Part shown: positions 7,504 to 15,733 of the stretch, one piece after another | How positions within the stretch are numbered: position 1 is the stretch's first letter | Layout: each line of letters begins with the position of its first letter | NCBI GenBank assembly: GCA_007692605.1 | Contig: REBS01000121.1 | Span: forward strand, 20,050-84,049 | Length of the DNA stretch: 64,000 bases | Source: Gemmatimonadales bacterium | Lineage (GTDB): Bacteria; Gemmatimonadota; Gemmatimonadetes; Longimicrobiales; Gaopeijiaceae | Direction of reading: 5' to 3' | Notes under the pieces: generated by a model | The model's input: only the letters and a program-made list of their open reading frames with translations | What the model was told of the DNA's origin: nothing | The model's database searches: none | Program-made: the position numbers and the translations under genes

Positions 7504-8715
7504 TCAATCATGGAATGCTTCGACCACGACGGCTCCGCCCTGTCCACCCCCGATGCAGGCCGACCCGACCGCGAAACGCCCTCCCCTTCGGCGAAGCTCA
7601 TGCAGAAGGTGCACGGTGATCCGGGTCCCCGACGCTGCGAGGGGATGGGTCAGGGCGATGGCACCGCCATTCACATTGGTCGTTTCGGGATCCAGGCCGA
7701 GTTCCTTCTCGACCGCCTTGTACTGGGGCGCGAAGGCCTCATTCACCTCGACCAGGTCCATCTCGTCCAGACTCAGCCCCGCGCGCTCGAGTGCCGCACG
7801 GATCGCCGGCGCCGGGCCGATCCCCATGACCTTCGGCTCGACGCCCACGTACGCCCATGACACGAGCCTCCCGAGCGGCTTGAGTCCCTCGTCTCGAGCC
7901 CAGGAAGCCGACGCGAGGACCACCGACGCCGAGCCATCCCCGATGCCCGAAGCGTTTCCAGCGGTCACGAGGCCATCTTTGCGAAAGTAGGGCCGGAGCT
8001 TCCCCAGACCTTCCATGGAGACATCCGGGCGCAGGTGCTCATCACGCTCGAACCGGGTTTCGCCACGGCGGGATTTCACGACTACGGGAGAGACCTCCTC
8101 CAGGAATCGGCCTTCCTCCCAGGCGGCCGCGGCACGCTTCTGGCTCCGAAAGGCCACCTCGTCCGCCTCCTCCCGCTTCACCTCGTATCGGTCGGCGAGC
8201 TCCTCGGCGGTCTGCGCCATGGTCAGATCGCACCGCGTATCGAGGAGCGCCTCCCAGAGCAGGTCGTCGAACTGCCCCCCGGCCGGCCCCAGACGCAGGT
8301 CTCCCCAACGGGCGCCCCGGACCACGTGGGGGGCCTGACTCATCGATTCCGTTCCGCCGCAAAGGGTGACACTCGCGTCGCCCAGGAGGATCTCCTGCGC
8401 CCCCTGCGTGATCGCCTGAAATCCCGAGCCGCACAGACGATTCACGGTCACGGCGGGAACCGTTTCGGGCACCTCCGCACCAAGCCCCACATGGCGAGCC
8501 AGGTAGATGGCGTCCGCCGAGGTCTGGAGCGCGTTGCCGTAGATGACATGGTCGACCCGGTCGGGCGATACCCCCGCGGCCGTCAGCGCTGACTGGGCGG
8601 ACTCCACCCCCAGCTCCGTCGCACTGAACCCCTTCAGTGTCCCTCCGAAGGTTCCGAACGGGGTTCTCTTCCCCGAAAGAAAGACGATGTCGGTATCGTG
8701 TCCCTGGGTCGCCAT
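7504..8715 (-). CDS. Acetyl-CoA acetyltransferase (thiolase)
   Basis: NRLCGSGFQAITQGAQEILLG, GGTESMSQAPHV, NVNGGAIALTHPLAASGTRI, GSACIGGGQGGAVV. Confidence 0.95.
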   Translation of the reverse strand: MATQGHDTDIVFLSGKRTPFGTFGGTLKGFSATELGVESAQSALTAAGVSPDRVDHVIYGNALQTSADAIYLARHVGLGAEVPETVPAVTVNRLCGSGFQAITQGAQEILLGDASVTLCGGTESMSQAPHVVRGARWGDLRLGPAGGQFDDLLWEALLDTRCDLTMAQTAEELADRYEVKREEADEVAFRSQKRAAAAWEEGRFLEEVSPVVVKSRRGETRFERDEHLRPDVSMEGLGKLRPYFRKDGLVTAGNASGIGDGSASVVLASASWARDEGLKPLGRLVSWAYVGVEPKVMGIGPAPAIRAALERAGLSLDEMDLVEVNEAFAPQYKAVEKELGLDPETTNVNGGAIALTHPLAASGTRITVHLLHELRRRGGRFAVGSACIGGGQGGAVVVEAFHD

Positions 8716-8863
8716 CAGGTGGAGCTCCGTGGTCTGCGGTGATCATGGTGGGACCGATGAGGATCGGGCCCCGTCAAGGTTTTCACGTACCCTTGATATC
8801 CGAGAGCGTTCACTCTCATCCGTCCCCCTTCGGGAGTCGGCCTCATCTTCTCCGGTGCGCGCC

Positions 8864-9946
8864 TCAACCGAAAGTGGGCTCCGGAGTGTCCTCGGGCAGG
8901 TGGGGCTTGAAGGTGGCCTTGGTGTTGGCCTTCAGATACGCCTCTTCGGCATCGATCACACCGGACATCAACAGCTCCATGATGTGCTGGTCGAGAAGCT
9001 GCATGCCGTCCTTCCGACCGGTCTGGATCATCGAGGGGATCTGGTGCAGCTTCGCCTCGCGAATCAGGTTCGAGATCGCCGAGGTGCCGACCATGATCTC
9101 CATGGCCGCGACCCGGCCCTTCCCTCCCTTCTTGCGCAGCAGAGCCTGGGACACCACCCCCTTCAGCGACTCCGCCAGCATCGACCGGATCTGCTCCTGC
9201 TGATCCGCGGGGAATACATCGATGATCCGGTCCACGGTCTTGGGGGCCGAGTTCGTATGCAGCGTTCCGAACACGAGGTGCCCCGTTTCGGCGGCGGTCA
9301 TCCCCAGCTCGATGGTTTCCCGGTCCCGCATTTCTCCGACGAGGATCACATCCGGGTCTTCTCGCAGCGCGGCCCGAAGTGCGTTGGCAAAGCTCCGGGT
9401 ATTCGTGCCAATCTCGCGCTGGTTGACAAGGCACTTCCGATTCGGGTGCGTGAACTCGACCGGATCCTCGACGGTCAGGATGTGATCGAACCGGGTCTTG
9501 TTGATCAGGTCAACCATGGCCGCCAGCGTCGTGGACTTCCCCGATCCGGTCGGACCGGTCACCAGGACGAGACCCTTCGAGAGCTTGCAGAAATCACGGA
9601 TCACCTGCGGAAGACCCAACTGGTCGGCCGTGAGCACCTCGGATGGGATCGTGCGAAACACCGCCCCCAGCCCCTTCCTCTGCCAGAAGACATTGACCCG
9701 GAATCGGGCCACGCCTTCGATTTCATAGGCGAAGTCGAAGTCCATCGTCTCGAGGAAGGTCGACCGCCACTCCTCCTCCATGATCTCGTAGACCAGCTTC
9801 TCCATGTCCATCCCGGTCAACTCACGGAACTTGTACGGTTGAAGCCGGCCGTTGAGCCGCATGATCGGAGGGGCCCCCGTGGTAAGATGCAGGTCGGACC
9901 CGCCCCGTTCCGCAAGGACCTTCAGAAACTGATCAATCTGTGCCAT
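8864..9946 (-). CDS. pilT: Type IV pilus twitching motility ATPase PilT
   Basis: SDLHLTTGAPPIMRLNG, VTGPTGSGKSTTLAAMVD, PDVILVGEMRDRETIELGMTAAETGHLVFGTLHTNSAPKTVDRIIDVFP. Confidence 0.96.
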   Translation of the reverse strand: MAQIDQFLKVLAERGGSDLHLTTGAPPIMRLNGRLQPYKFRELTGMDMEKLVYEIMEEEWRSTFLETMDFDFAYEIEGVARFRVNVFWQRKGLGAVFRTIPSEVLTADQLGLPQVIRDFCKLSKGLVLVTGPTGSGKSTTLAAMVDLINKTRFDHILTVEDPVEFTHPNRKCLVNQREIGTNTRSFANALRAALREDPDVILVGEMRDRETIELGMTAAETGHLVFGTLHTNSAPKTVDRIIDVFPADQQEQIRSMLAESLKGVVSQALLRKKGGKGRVAAMEIMVGTSAISNLIREAKLHQIPSMIQTGRKDGMQLLDQHIMELLMSGVIDAEEAYLKANTKATFKPHLPEDTPEPTFG

Positions 9947-9961
9947 ATCGGAACCAAGTGT

Positions 9962-11272
9962 TCAATGGGATACACTGATCGGAAAGAGTCTCCAGGTGAA
10001 GTCATCGGCGCTCGCGCCCTCGACCTCGATTTCCCAGCTGATCCCCTGTCCGGCGTACGTCGTGCGAAGCTCGCTCGAAGGCATGTCGACAAGGAGCGAC
10101 CGGGACACCGGGATCAATCGTTCGATCCAGAATGCAGCGTCTTCGCCGGCGTCCACGCTGACCGCATCGAAGTCGAACTTCTTCAATTTCTCCAGAAATT
10201 CCTCGACGGCGCCGGACTCCTTCGGGTCCGGAAGCCGCAGCAGCAGCTCTTCTTCCGGAGCATTCGAGGGGTCGACGCCCCCCTCGGCACGAGTCTCCAG
10301 ATGAGCGGCGCGCGTTTCAGAGCCGAACAACGTCGTGGGAAGAGTTCGCAGAATTCCCTCGGACTTCCCGGCCTCCCCGCACCGCACCGCGAACCGGGCC
10401 GAGCCCGAACGACGGATCAACCGCGCCTCGTGGATGAGTTCGGAAGGGGGAGCCGGCCGACTGACCCGATCACCGACCGGGGACTCGAGGAGGTTGATCA
10501 GGACCTCGCGGCGCACTCCCCCGGTCAGCGACGAGACTTCGACCGGAACCTCGGTCCCTTCCCAGAGGATCGTCGCGCGCCAAGAGGCCGCCCGCGCCGC
10601 GCGCACGTCCCCGTCGTCGGGTCCGAAGACGCCCTCGTGCGGATCCATACGCTCCGCCATGGCCCGCGGCCATCCTGCCGCGAGGGTCACTCGTCGGACC
10701 CCACCGTCGACTCGAATCCAGCCCATCGCGGTGCGCCCTCGAATCGAGATTCCGAGCTTCTCGGCTCCTTCATCCATCGCCAGCTCGAGAAACCGCTCCA
10801 CGGACACCACCTCTCGCAACCCCGAATCCGCCTCCGCCACGCCCTGGTCGAAGACCGATCGAATCAGGGTGCGGATCTTCCCCGGGGATGCGATCGCGAG
10901 CTCCACACCCAGCCCCGTCTTGTGCTTGAGTTCCCGGACCACCGTGTCCTTGAGGGGAGAGTCGACCACGACGACCAGCGTCCCACCCGCCCGCGAGATC
11001 GGCAGCGCGAGGTTGCTCAGGGCCCACTCCGGCGTGACGAGAGAGGCGATATCCCGATCGATTGCCTCTGCGTCGGGAAAGATGTACGGAAGATCGAACT
11101 GTGCCGCCAGTGCGAACTCGAGCTCCTCGGCGGAGATGAACCCGAGGTGGGTCAACGCCTCACCGAAGAATCCTCCGTGCTGCTTCTGGTACTCGAGCGC
11201 CGCCTTCTGCTCGGACTTCGTGATCCGGCCGAGGTCCAGAAGCACCTGGCCGAGGTTTCGTCGCTCAGACAT
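9962..11272 (-). CDS. MshEN/GspE-II N-terminal domain protein with a degenerate PilB/GspE-like C-terminal region (predicted pseudo-ATPase)
   Basis: LGQVLLDLGRITKSEQKAALEYQKQHGGFFGEALTHLGFISAEELEFALAAQFDLPYI is GspE-N-like; canonical Walker A and B are absent (RCGEAGKSE, FDFDAVSVDAGED). Confidence 0.7.
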   Translation of the reverse strand: MSERRNLGQVLLDLGRITKSEQKAALEYQKQHGGFFGEALTHLGFISAEELEFALAAQFDLPYIFPDAEAIDRDIASLVTPEWALSNLALPISRAGGTLVVVVDSPLKDTVVRELKHKTGLGVELAIASPGKIRTLIRSVFDQGVAEADSGLREVVSVERFLELAMDEGAEKLGISIRGRTAMGWIRVDGGVRRVTLAAGWPRAMAERMDPHEGVFGPDDGDVRAARAASWRATILWEGTEVPVEVSSLTGGVRREVLINLLESPVGDRVSRPAPPSELIHEARLIRRSGSARFAVRCGEAGKSEGILRTLPTTLFGSETRAAHLETRAEGGVDPSNAPEEELLLRLPDPKESGAVEEFLEKLKKFDFDAVSVDAGEDAAFWIERLIPVSRSLLVDMPSSELRTTYAGQGISWEIEVEGASADDFTWRLFPISVSH

Positions 11273-11284
11273 GAACGCCCACCA

Positions 11285-12355
11285 TCAGGGATAAGTTGTC
11301 AGGAGTTCGGCAAGTCCGTCAGCCAGCCACTCGCCGACCTCGCCGGTTGATCGGGTTCCGCCCAGATCCGGAGTCGTGACCCCCTGGGCAATGGCCGAGG
11401 TGACGACATCGTCGACCGCCCGCTCGAGGTCTCCTCGACCCAGGTAGCCCATCAGGAGACCCACGCAGCGCACCGCGGCCATCGGATTCGCGATCCCCTG
11501 CCCGGCGATATCCGGAGCCGAGCCATGGACTGGCTCGAAGAGGGCATGAATCCCGGGGTTCAAGTTGGCGGATGGAGCCAATCCCATCCCTCCGGTCAGG
11601 GCGGCTCCCTCGTCGCTCAGAATGTCGCCGAACAGGTTGGAGGTCACCAGCACGTCGTGTCGATCCGGGTTCCGGATCAGATCCATGGCCATGGCATCGA
11701 CGTACTGCATATCGGACTCCAACTCCGGGAACTCCTCTGCGATTTCCCGAAACACCCGTCGCCAGAGCCGTCCGGAGTGGGGCATCGCGTTCGCCTTGTC
11801 CACCAGTGTGACGCGCCCTCGATCTCGCTCCCTCGCGAACTCGAACGCTCGGCGGACGATCCGCCCGACCCCCATTGCCGTCGTCACATCCTCCTGGATC
11901 GCCAGTTCGTGCGGGGTCCCCTCTCGGAGATTTCCCCCGAGGCCGCCGTAGCTCCCCTCGGTGTTCTCGCGGAAGATATGGAGGTCCATCGGTCGCTCAG
12001 CCCCATGCCGAAGCGGCGACAGATCCGGGTGCAGGAGTCTGCAGGGTCGGTAGTTCACGTAGAGGTCGAGACGGAACCGCAGGCCGAGCAGGATATCCCG
12101 GGCGTGGACATTCGACGGGACCCTGGGGTCACCGAGGGCCCCGAGCAGGATGGCGTCGTAGTTTTCCGAGAGCTCAGCGAAATCCTCTTCGGTGAGAGTC
12201 GTGCCGGTCCGGAGGTAGCGGTCAGCCCCGAGATCCCATTCGTCCCAGCCCAGCGCAAGGCCTTCATCTCTGGAAAGAACATCCAGCAGCCGAACCGCCT
12301 GCTCCATGACCTCGACCCCGACACCATCTCCGGGAATGATTGCGATGCGCGCCAT
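11285..12355 (-). CDS. Isocitrate/isopropylmalate dehydrogenase family protein (LeuB/TtuC-like)
   Basis: RIAIIPGDGVGVEVMEQAV, FRENTEGSYGGLGG, DMQYVDAMAMDLIRNPDRHDVLVTSNLFGDILSDEGAALTGGMGLAPSANL, FEPVHGSAPDIAGQGIANPMA. Confidence 0.88.
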   Translation of the reverse strand: MARIAIIPGDGVGVEVMEQAVRLLDVLSRDEGLALGWDEWDLGADRYLRTGTTLTEEDFAELSENYDAILLGALGDPRVPSNVHARDILLGLRFRLDLYVNYRPCRLLHPDLSPLRHGAERPMDLHIFRENTEGSYGGLGGNLREGTPHELAIQEDVTTAMGVGRIVRRAFEFARERDRGRVTLVDKANAMPHSGRLWRRVFREIAEEFPELESDMQYVDAMAMDLIRNPDRHDVLVTSNLFGDILSDEGAALTGGMGLAPSANLNPGIHALFEPVHGSAPDIAGQGIANPMAAVRCVGLLMGYLGRGDLERAVDDVVTSAIAQGVTTPDLGGTRSTGEVGEWLADGLAELLTTYP

Positions 12356-12444
12356 ATACCTCAGGGACAGTCAGGAAACGGTCGATCTCGATCGAGCGAA
12401 GAGTATAGGTTTCAGGCGGGTCCGGCGCCACTCTCGGAACCGGG

Positions 12445-12897
12445 CTACTCCTCCGATCCAACGCGGAGCAGGCCCCGAACCGGATCGCCGTATCCCTCCA
12501 CCACGAAGGGATAGGAGCCGTTGGGTGCGTCCTCGAAGGAAAACAACTGCCGGCTCCCCCGCTGTGTGAGTGGAGGGGACGCCGTCTGCTCGGACCTGCG
12601 AAGAAACTCAGCCGCCGCGGGGTCCATCTCCTCCAGAAGGAACCGCACCACATGCACCCGGTGATCTTCGACAATGAACTGAACCCACGCGCCGGGCTCG
12701 AGTGTCACCGCCCCCGGGAGCACCCGCGTCCGTGCGCCGGTCCCCCCCAGATGAATCCGGTGAAAGACCGTTCCGGACGGAAGGCCCAACTCCTCGGCGA
12801 GTTCGGGGTCCGTGGGTGGCGGGGGGTCCCGCAGGCACCCCGTGAACAACAGGCTCATCAGAACGAGTCCGACGACGAGGCCGACAGGGGAGTTCAA
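12445..12897 (-). CDS. Cupredoxin-like lipoprotein; start approximate
   Basis: LNSPVGLVVGLVLMSLLFTGC lipobox; VTLEPGAWVQFIVEDHRVHVVRF...FSFEDAPNGSYPFVVEGYGDPVRGLLRV is plastocyanin-like. Confidence 0.55.
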   Translation of the reverse strand: MNSPVGLVVGLVLMSLLFTGCLRDPPPPTDPELAEELGLPSGTVFHRIHLGGTGARTRVLPGAVTLEPGAWVQFIVEDHRVHVVRFLLEEMDPAAAEFLRRSEQTASPPLTQRGSRQLFSFEDAPNGSYPFVVEGYGDPVRGLLRVGSEE

Positions 12898-12934
12898 GTG
12901 AAGCAACACCGGCCTCGGCCTCTGCGCAGTCCGC

Positions 12935-13699
12935 TCAGCTGTCGGTGGTGGTTCCGCATGCAATGCAGAAGGCCCAGTCCCGCTCCAGGACCTCTCCACA
13001 CTCGCTGCAGGGCATGATGAAGACGTTCGCGCCGCAGAAGGGACAGAACCGAAGGGTCTCCCGATCCGGGAGCGACGACTCGCAGTCGGGGCAATCGGAC
13101 GGAGGGGCCCCACGAACCAGATCGGGTGCGGCCGCCCGTCGGGGGGCCGTCGCCTTCTTCGCTGACCCCGAGGCGAGCAACACGGGAGTCGCCTCCTGTT
13201 TCGGCGCCGACGAAGTCTCGCGGGCCGATGAGGAACTCCGATCCGACCTCTCATCCGTGGAGGCCTTGTCGGACTCGGCAGCGAACGTCGATTTCTTCCC
13301 CGATACGTCAGACGCCGAGGCCTCGTCGTTCCCCCCGGCCTCCTTGCCATTCGCTGGGGGCAATTCGTCCGGGTTCAGTCGAACCTGAACCGCTGCGAAC
13401 TCCCGATAAAGCCCCGTGTTCGGATTCGATGAATCGAGCTCTCGCCGGATCCGGGCCTGCGCGGCCTCGGATTCCAGCTCCAGTAGGCCATCGCCCCCCC
13501 CGAGGAGTCGCAGGAGAGCAGCTTCATAGTCCCCGTTGAGCTCGACGCCGATCCGGTCCCGGTGCGTTCGGTAGGGCACAAGCGACTGGTAGATCTCGGC
13601 CACCGTGAAGGGGCCGGAAAGGTAGTCGGGTGCCCCGCGGCGGATCTCTTCGACCAGCACCTGGTGAAAGCGTCGAACCACCGTGGCATCGGGTGCCAT
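12935..13699 (-). CDS. Uncharacterised protein with a low-complexity linker and C-terminal double zinc ribbon
   Basis: MAPDATVVRRFHQVLVEEIRR...; CPDCESSLPDRETLRFCPFCGANVFIMPCSECGEVLERDWAFCIACG, four CxxC knuckles. Confidence 0.7.
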   Translation of the reverse strand: MAPDATVVRRFHQVLVEEIRRGAPDYLSGPFTVAEIYQSLVPYRTHRDRIGVELNGDYEAALLRLLGGGDGLLELESEAAQARIRRELDSSNPNTGLYREFAAVQVRLNPDELPPANGKEAGGNDEASASDVSGKKSTFAAESDKASTDERSDRSSSSARETSSAPKQEATPVLLASGSAKKATAPRRAAAPDLVRGAPPSDCPDCESSLPDRETLRFCPFCGANVFIMPCSECGEVLERDWAFCIACGTTTDS

Positions 13700-13766
13700 G
13701 TCTGCTCCTTGAAAATCGATAAATGAGGGGAATGTCACAGCTGGCTCGGCGGAGTGCCGGGCGGAT

Positions 13767-14876
13767 TCACTCGAGAATCTGAAGGTCCAGAAGTCCGGCT
13801 CGTGCGGCGCCCTTAAGGAATGCCTCCGGGTCGGTCGACGGTACATCGACCCCGAACTGCTCGTGCCACCGTTCCGCCATCCGCCGCATGAACTCCCCCG
13901 GACGGTCGTGCTGAAAGCCCGAGTCATCCCGGAGGGCTCTCACGACCTCCTGCCAGCTCCCCCGGAACTGTCCTCTGCCCGGTAGGCGCACCTCGATCTC
14001 AATCGTGCCGGCGGGGGGGCCGGCGACTCCGAAGAGCTCCAACTGCGACTCATCCCTTCGCCAGAGAGAATCGTCGTCGTGGAACCGCGCCTCGACTTCA
14101 GCGAGGACCCTCTCGACCGGATCGTCCTCGAACCGCTGAAGCTCGTCGATCCGGGTGTTCCAGGGAGCCAGGCTCGGATGGTCCTGACTCCACCCACGCA
14201 CCTTGTGCTTCAACTCCATGAGCCGATAGAGCGACAGAATGTCCCAGTTTTCCCCCGGAGGTACCCGCTCGTACTCGCGCAGCGCCGCTGGGCCGTCCCC
14301 GCGATCATAGAGCAGATGGCCCAGATACACCCGAGCCTCGTACAGATCGGGGGCGACCCGAAGTGCCCTGCGAATCTGACGAGCCGCCGCAACCTCGTCG
14401 CCGAGTCGGTGGAGCGTGTAGCCCACGCAGGCGGTGGCCTCAGCGCAGTCGGGACGAGCGGCCGCCAGGCGGGCGAAAACGTTTCGGGCCTGGGGATACA
14501 GCCCTTCTCGATAGAGCGCGCGCCCCATCGTGAGCATGAGCTCGACATCATCGTCGAAACCCTGGGACTCCACATGGCGGAACAGCTTGAGTCCCTCCTC
14601 GATGTGGCCCATTCGGAGAAGGACCTCCCCCATGCCCACCAGCCCATCCTCGTGCGTGGCGTCGAGGACCAGGGCCCGTTCGAAGGCCCGTCGCGCCCAC
14701 GCGAACTCCTCGCGGGCCAGCCGCGCATAGCCCAGACCCACATACAGGTCCACCGAATTGGGATAGAGGGCCACACCCTCCTTCAGGGTCTCGAGCGCTC
14801 CATCGACGTCGCCGCTGTTGTAGAGGTCATGCGCTCTGTCGTCGTATTCTTCTGAGCTCCAGAAGCGATGGGGCAT
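13767..14876 (-). CDS. TPR-repeat protein
   Basis: ATG at 14876; repeated TPR-like units (DLYNSGDVDGALETLKEGVALYPNSVDLYVGLGYARL..., YEARVYLGHLLYDRGDGPAALREYERV). Confidence 0.75.
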   Translation of the reverse strand: MPHRFWSSEEYDDRAHDLYNSGDVDGALETLKEGVALYPNSVDLYVGLGYARLAREEFAWARRAFERALVLDATHEDGLVGMGEVLLRMGHIEEGLKLFRHVESQGFDDDVELMLTMGRALYREGLYPQARNVFARLAAARPDCAEATACVGYTLHRLGDEVAAARQIRRALRVAPDLYEARVYLGHLLYDRGDGPAALREYERVPPGENWDILSLYRLMELKHKVRGWSQDHPSLAPWNTRIDELQRFEDDPVERVLAEVEARFHDDDSLWRRDESQLELFGVAGPPAGTIEIEVRLPGRGQFRGSWQEVVRALRDDSGFQHDRPGEFMRRMAERWHEQFGVDVPSTDPEAFLKGAARAGLLDLQILE

Positions 14877-15060
14877 CGGCGAACCGACCTCCGACTGTGA
14901 CAGGAGTTGCGTCCGGGCTGAGGGGTCCCGAACGATCGCACACAATCTAAGGGGGTGAGACCGCTTCCACAAACGGCCACCGGGTCCCTGACTCAGGACC
15001 CCGGGGAACCCTTTCGATCCCGCGGCCGCCCCCTCTACACACCGCACACCTGGGGTCCAA

Positions 15061-15111
15061 TAAAAAGACGGGGCGGAACCTGGCGCTCGCGCCATGTCCC
15101 CACCCCGTCTC
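15061..15111 (-). terminator. Rho-independent terminator (minus strand) downstream of the 15176-15559 gene
   Basis: Minus-strand AGACGGGG...TGGCGC-GA-GCGCCA...CCCCGTCT followed by TTTTTATT. Confidence 0.8.
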
Positions 15112-15175
15112 CAACAGCTTTGGCCCTGCGACCCGCTTCGGTCCACCGGGCTGACTGTGTCGCCGTGAGCCCGGA

Positions 15176-15559
15176 TCAGGCCGTGGGCGAATCCTCCGCA
15201 CCGGCGCCTACAGGCTGCCGCGGAGACTCGACGGACTCCGGGGTCTCGGTACGGTCGCCGGCAGCTTCGACCTCGGCAGCTTCGACTTCGGCCTCTTCGC
15301 CGGTGGCATCCACCTCGGTCTTGCTCGCGCTTCCGGGCCGTCCGTGCGGAATCGCCGGCCGGCAGAAGCGCATTCCGAGCTGGAAGAGGTCCTTCAGGTC
15401 GGACTCGGCGAGATCGGGATACCGCTCGCCCAGATAATCCATCGTTTCCTCCATCCAGTGCTGCTGATCGTCCTCTTCAGCCTGGAGTACGCCGCATCGG
15501 TTGATGTGGCTGAAGAGCTCATCGCGAGCCCGGTCCTTCAGCTTGTTCCTATCGGTCAT
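15176..15559 (-). CDS. Small uncharacterised protein with an acidic repetitive tail
   Basis: MTDRNKLKDRARDELFSHINRCGVLQAEEDDQQHWMEETMDYLGERYPDLAESDLKDLFQLG...EEAEVEAAEVEAAG; terminator downstream. Confidence 0.6.
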   Translation of the reverse strand: MTDRNKLKDRARDELFSHINRCGVLQAEEDDQQHWMEETMDYLGERYPDLAESDLKDLFQLGMRFCRPAIPHGRPGSASKTEVDATGEEAEVEAAEVEAAGDRTETPESVESPRQPVGAGAEDSPTA

Positions 15560-15733
15560 GAAGCCTCCCTTCTATGCTGTAACGTCCCGAGAGCCGACAT
15601 TTTGCCCATCGGGGAGTGCAGAGTAACGGTTATTCTGCAGCATTCAAACATAACCTTCAACCTTCGTCTAACGCAAACCTCGGCCCTCGTCCGAGCGGTC
15701 CCGATGCGAGGGCACGAACCCCGGAGAACCCCA

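Noticed and set aside
8543-11350. 935-aa plus-strand ORF (and similar long plus-strand ORFs at 20517-22526, 22472-24205, 25935-28406, 41484-44075)
   Set aside because: Antisense to clearly recognised genes (pilT, msbA-like, porX, ABC-F/epimerase, M14 peptidase); high-GC antisense frames stay open by chance.
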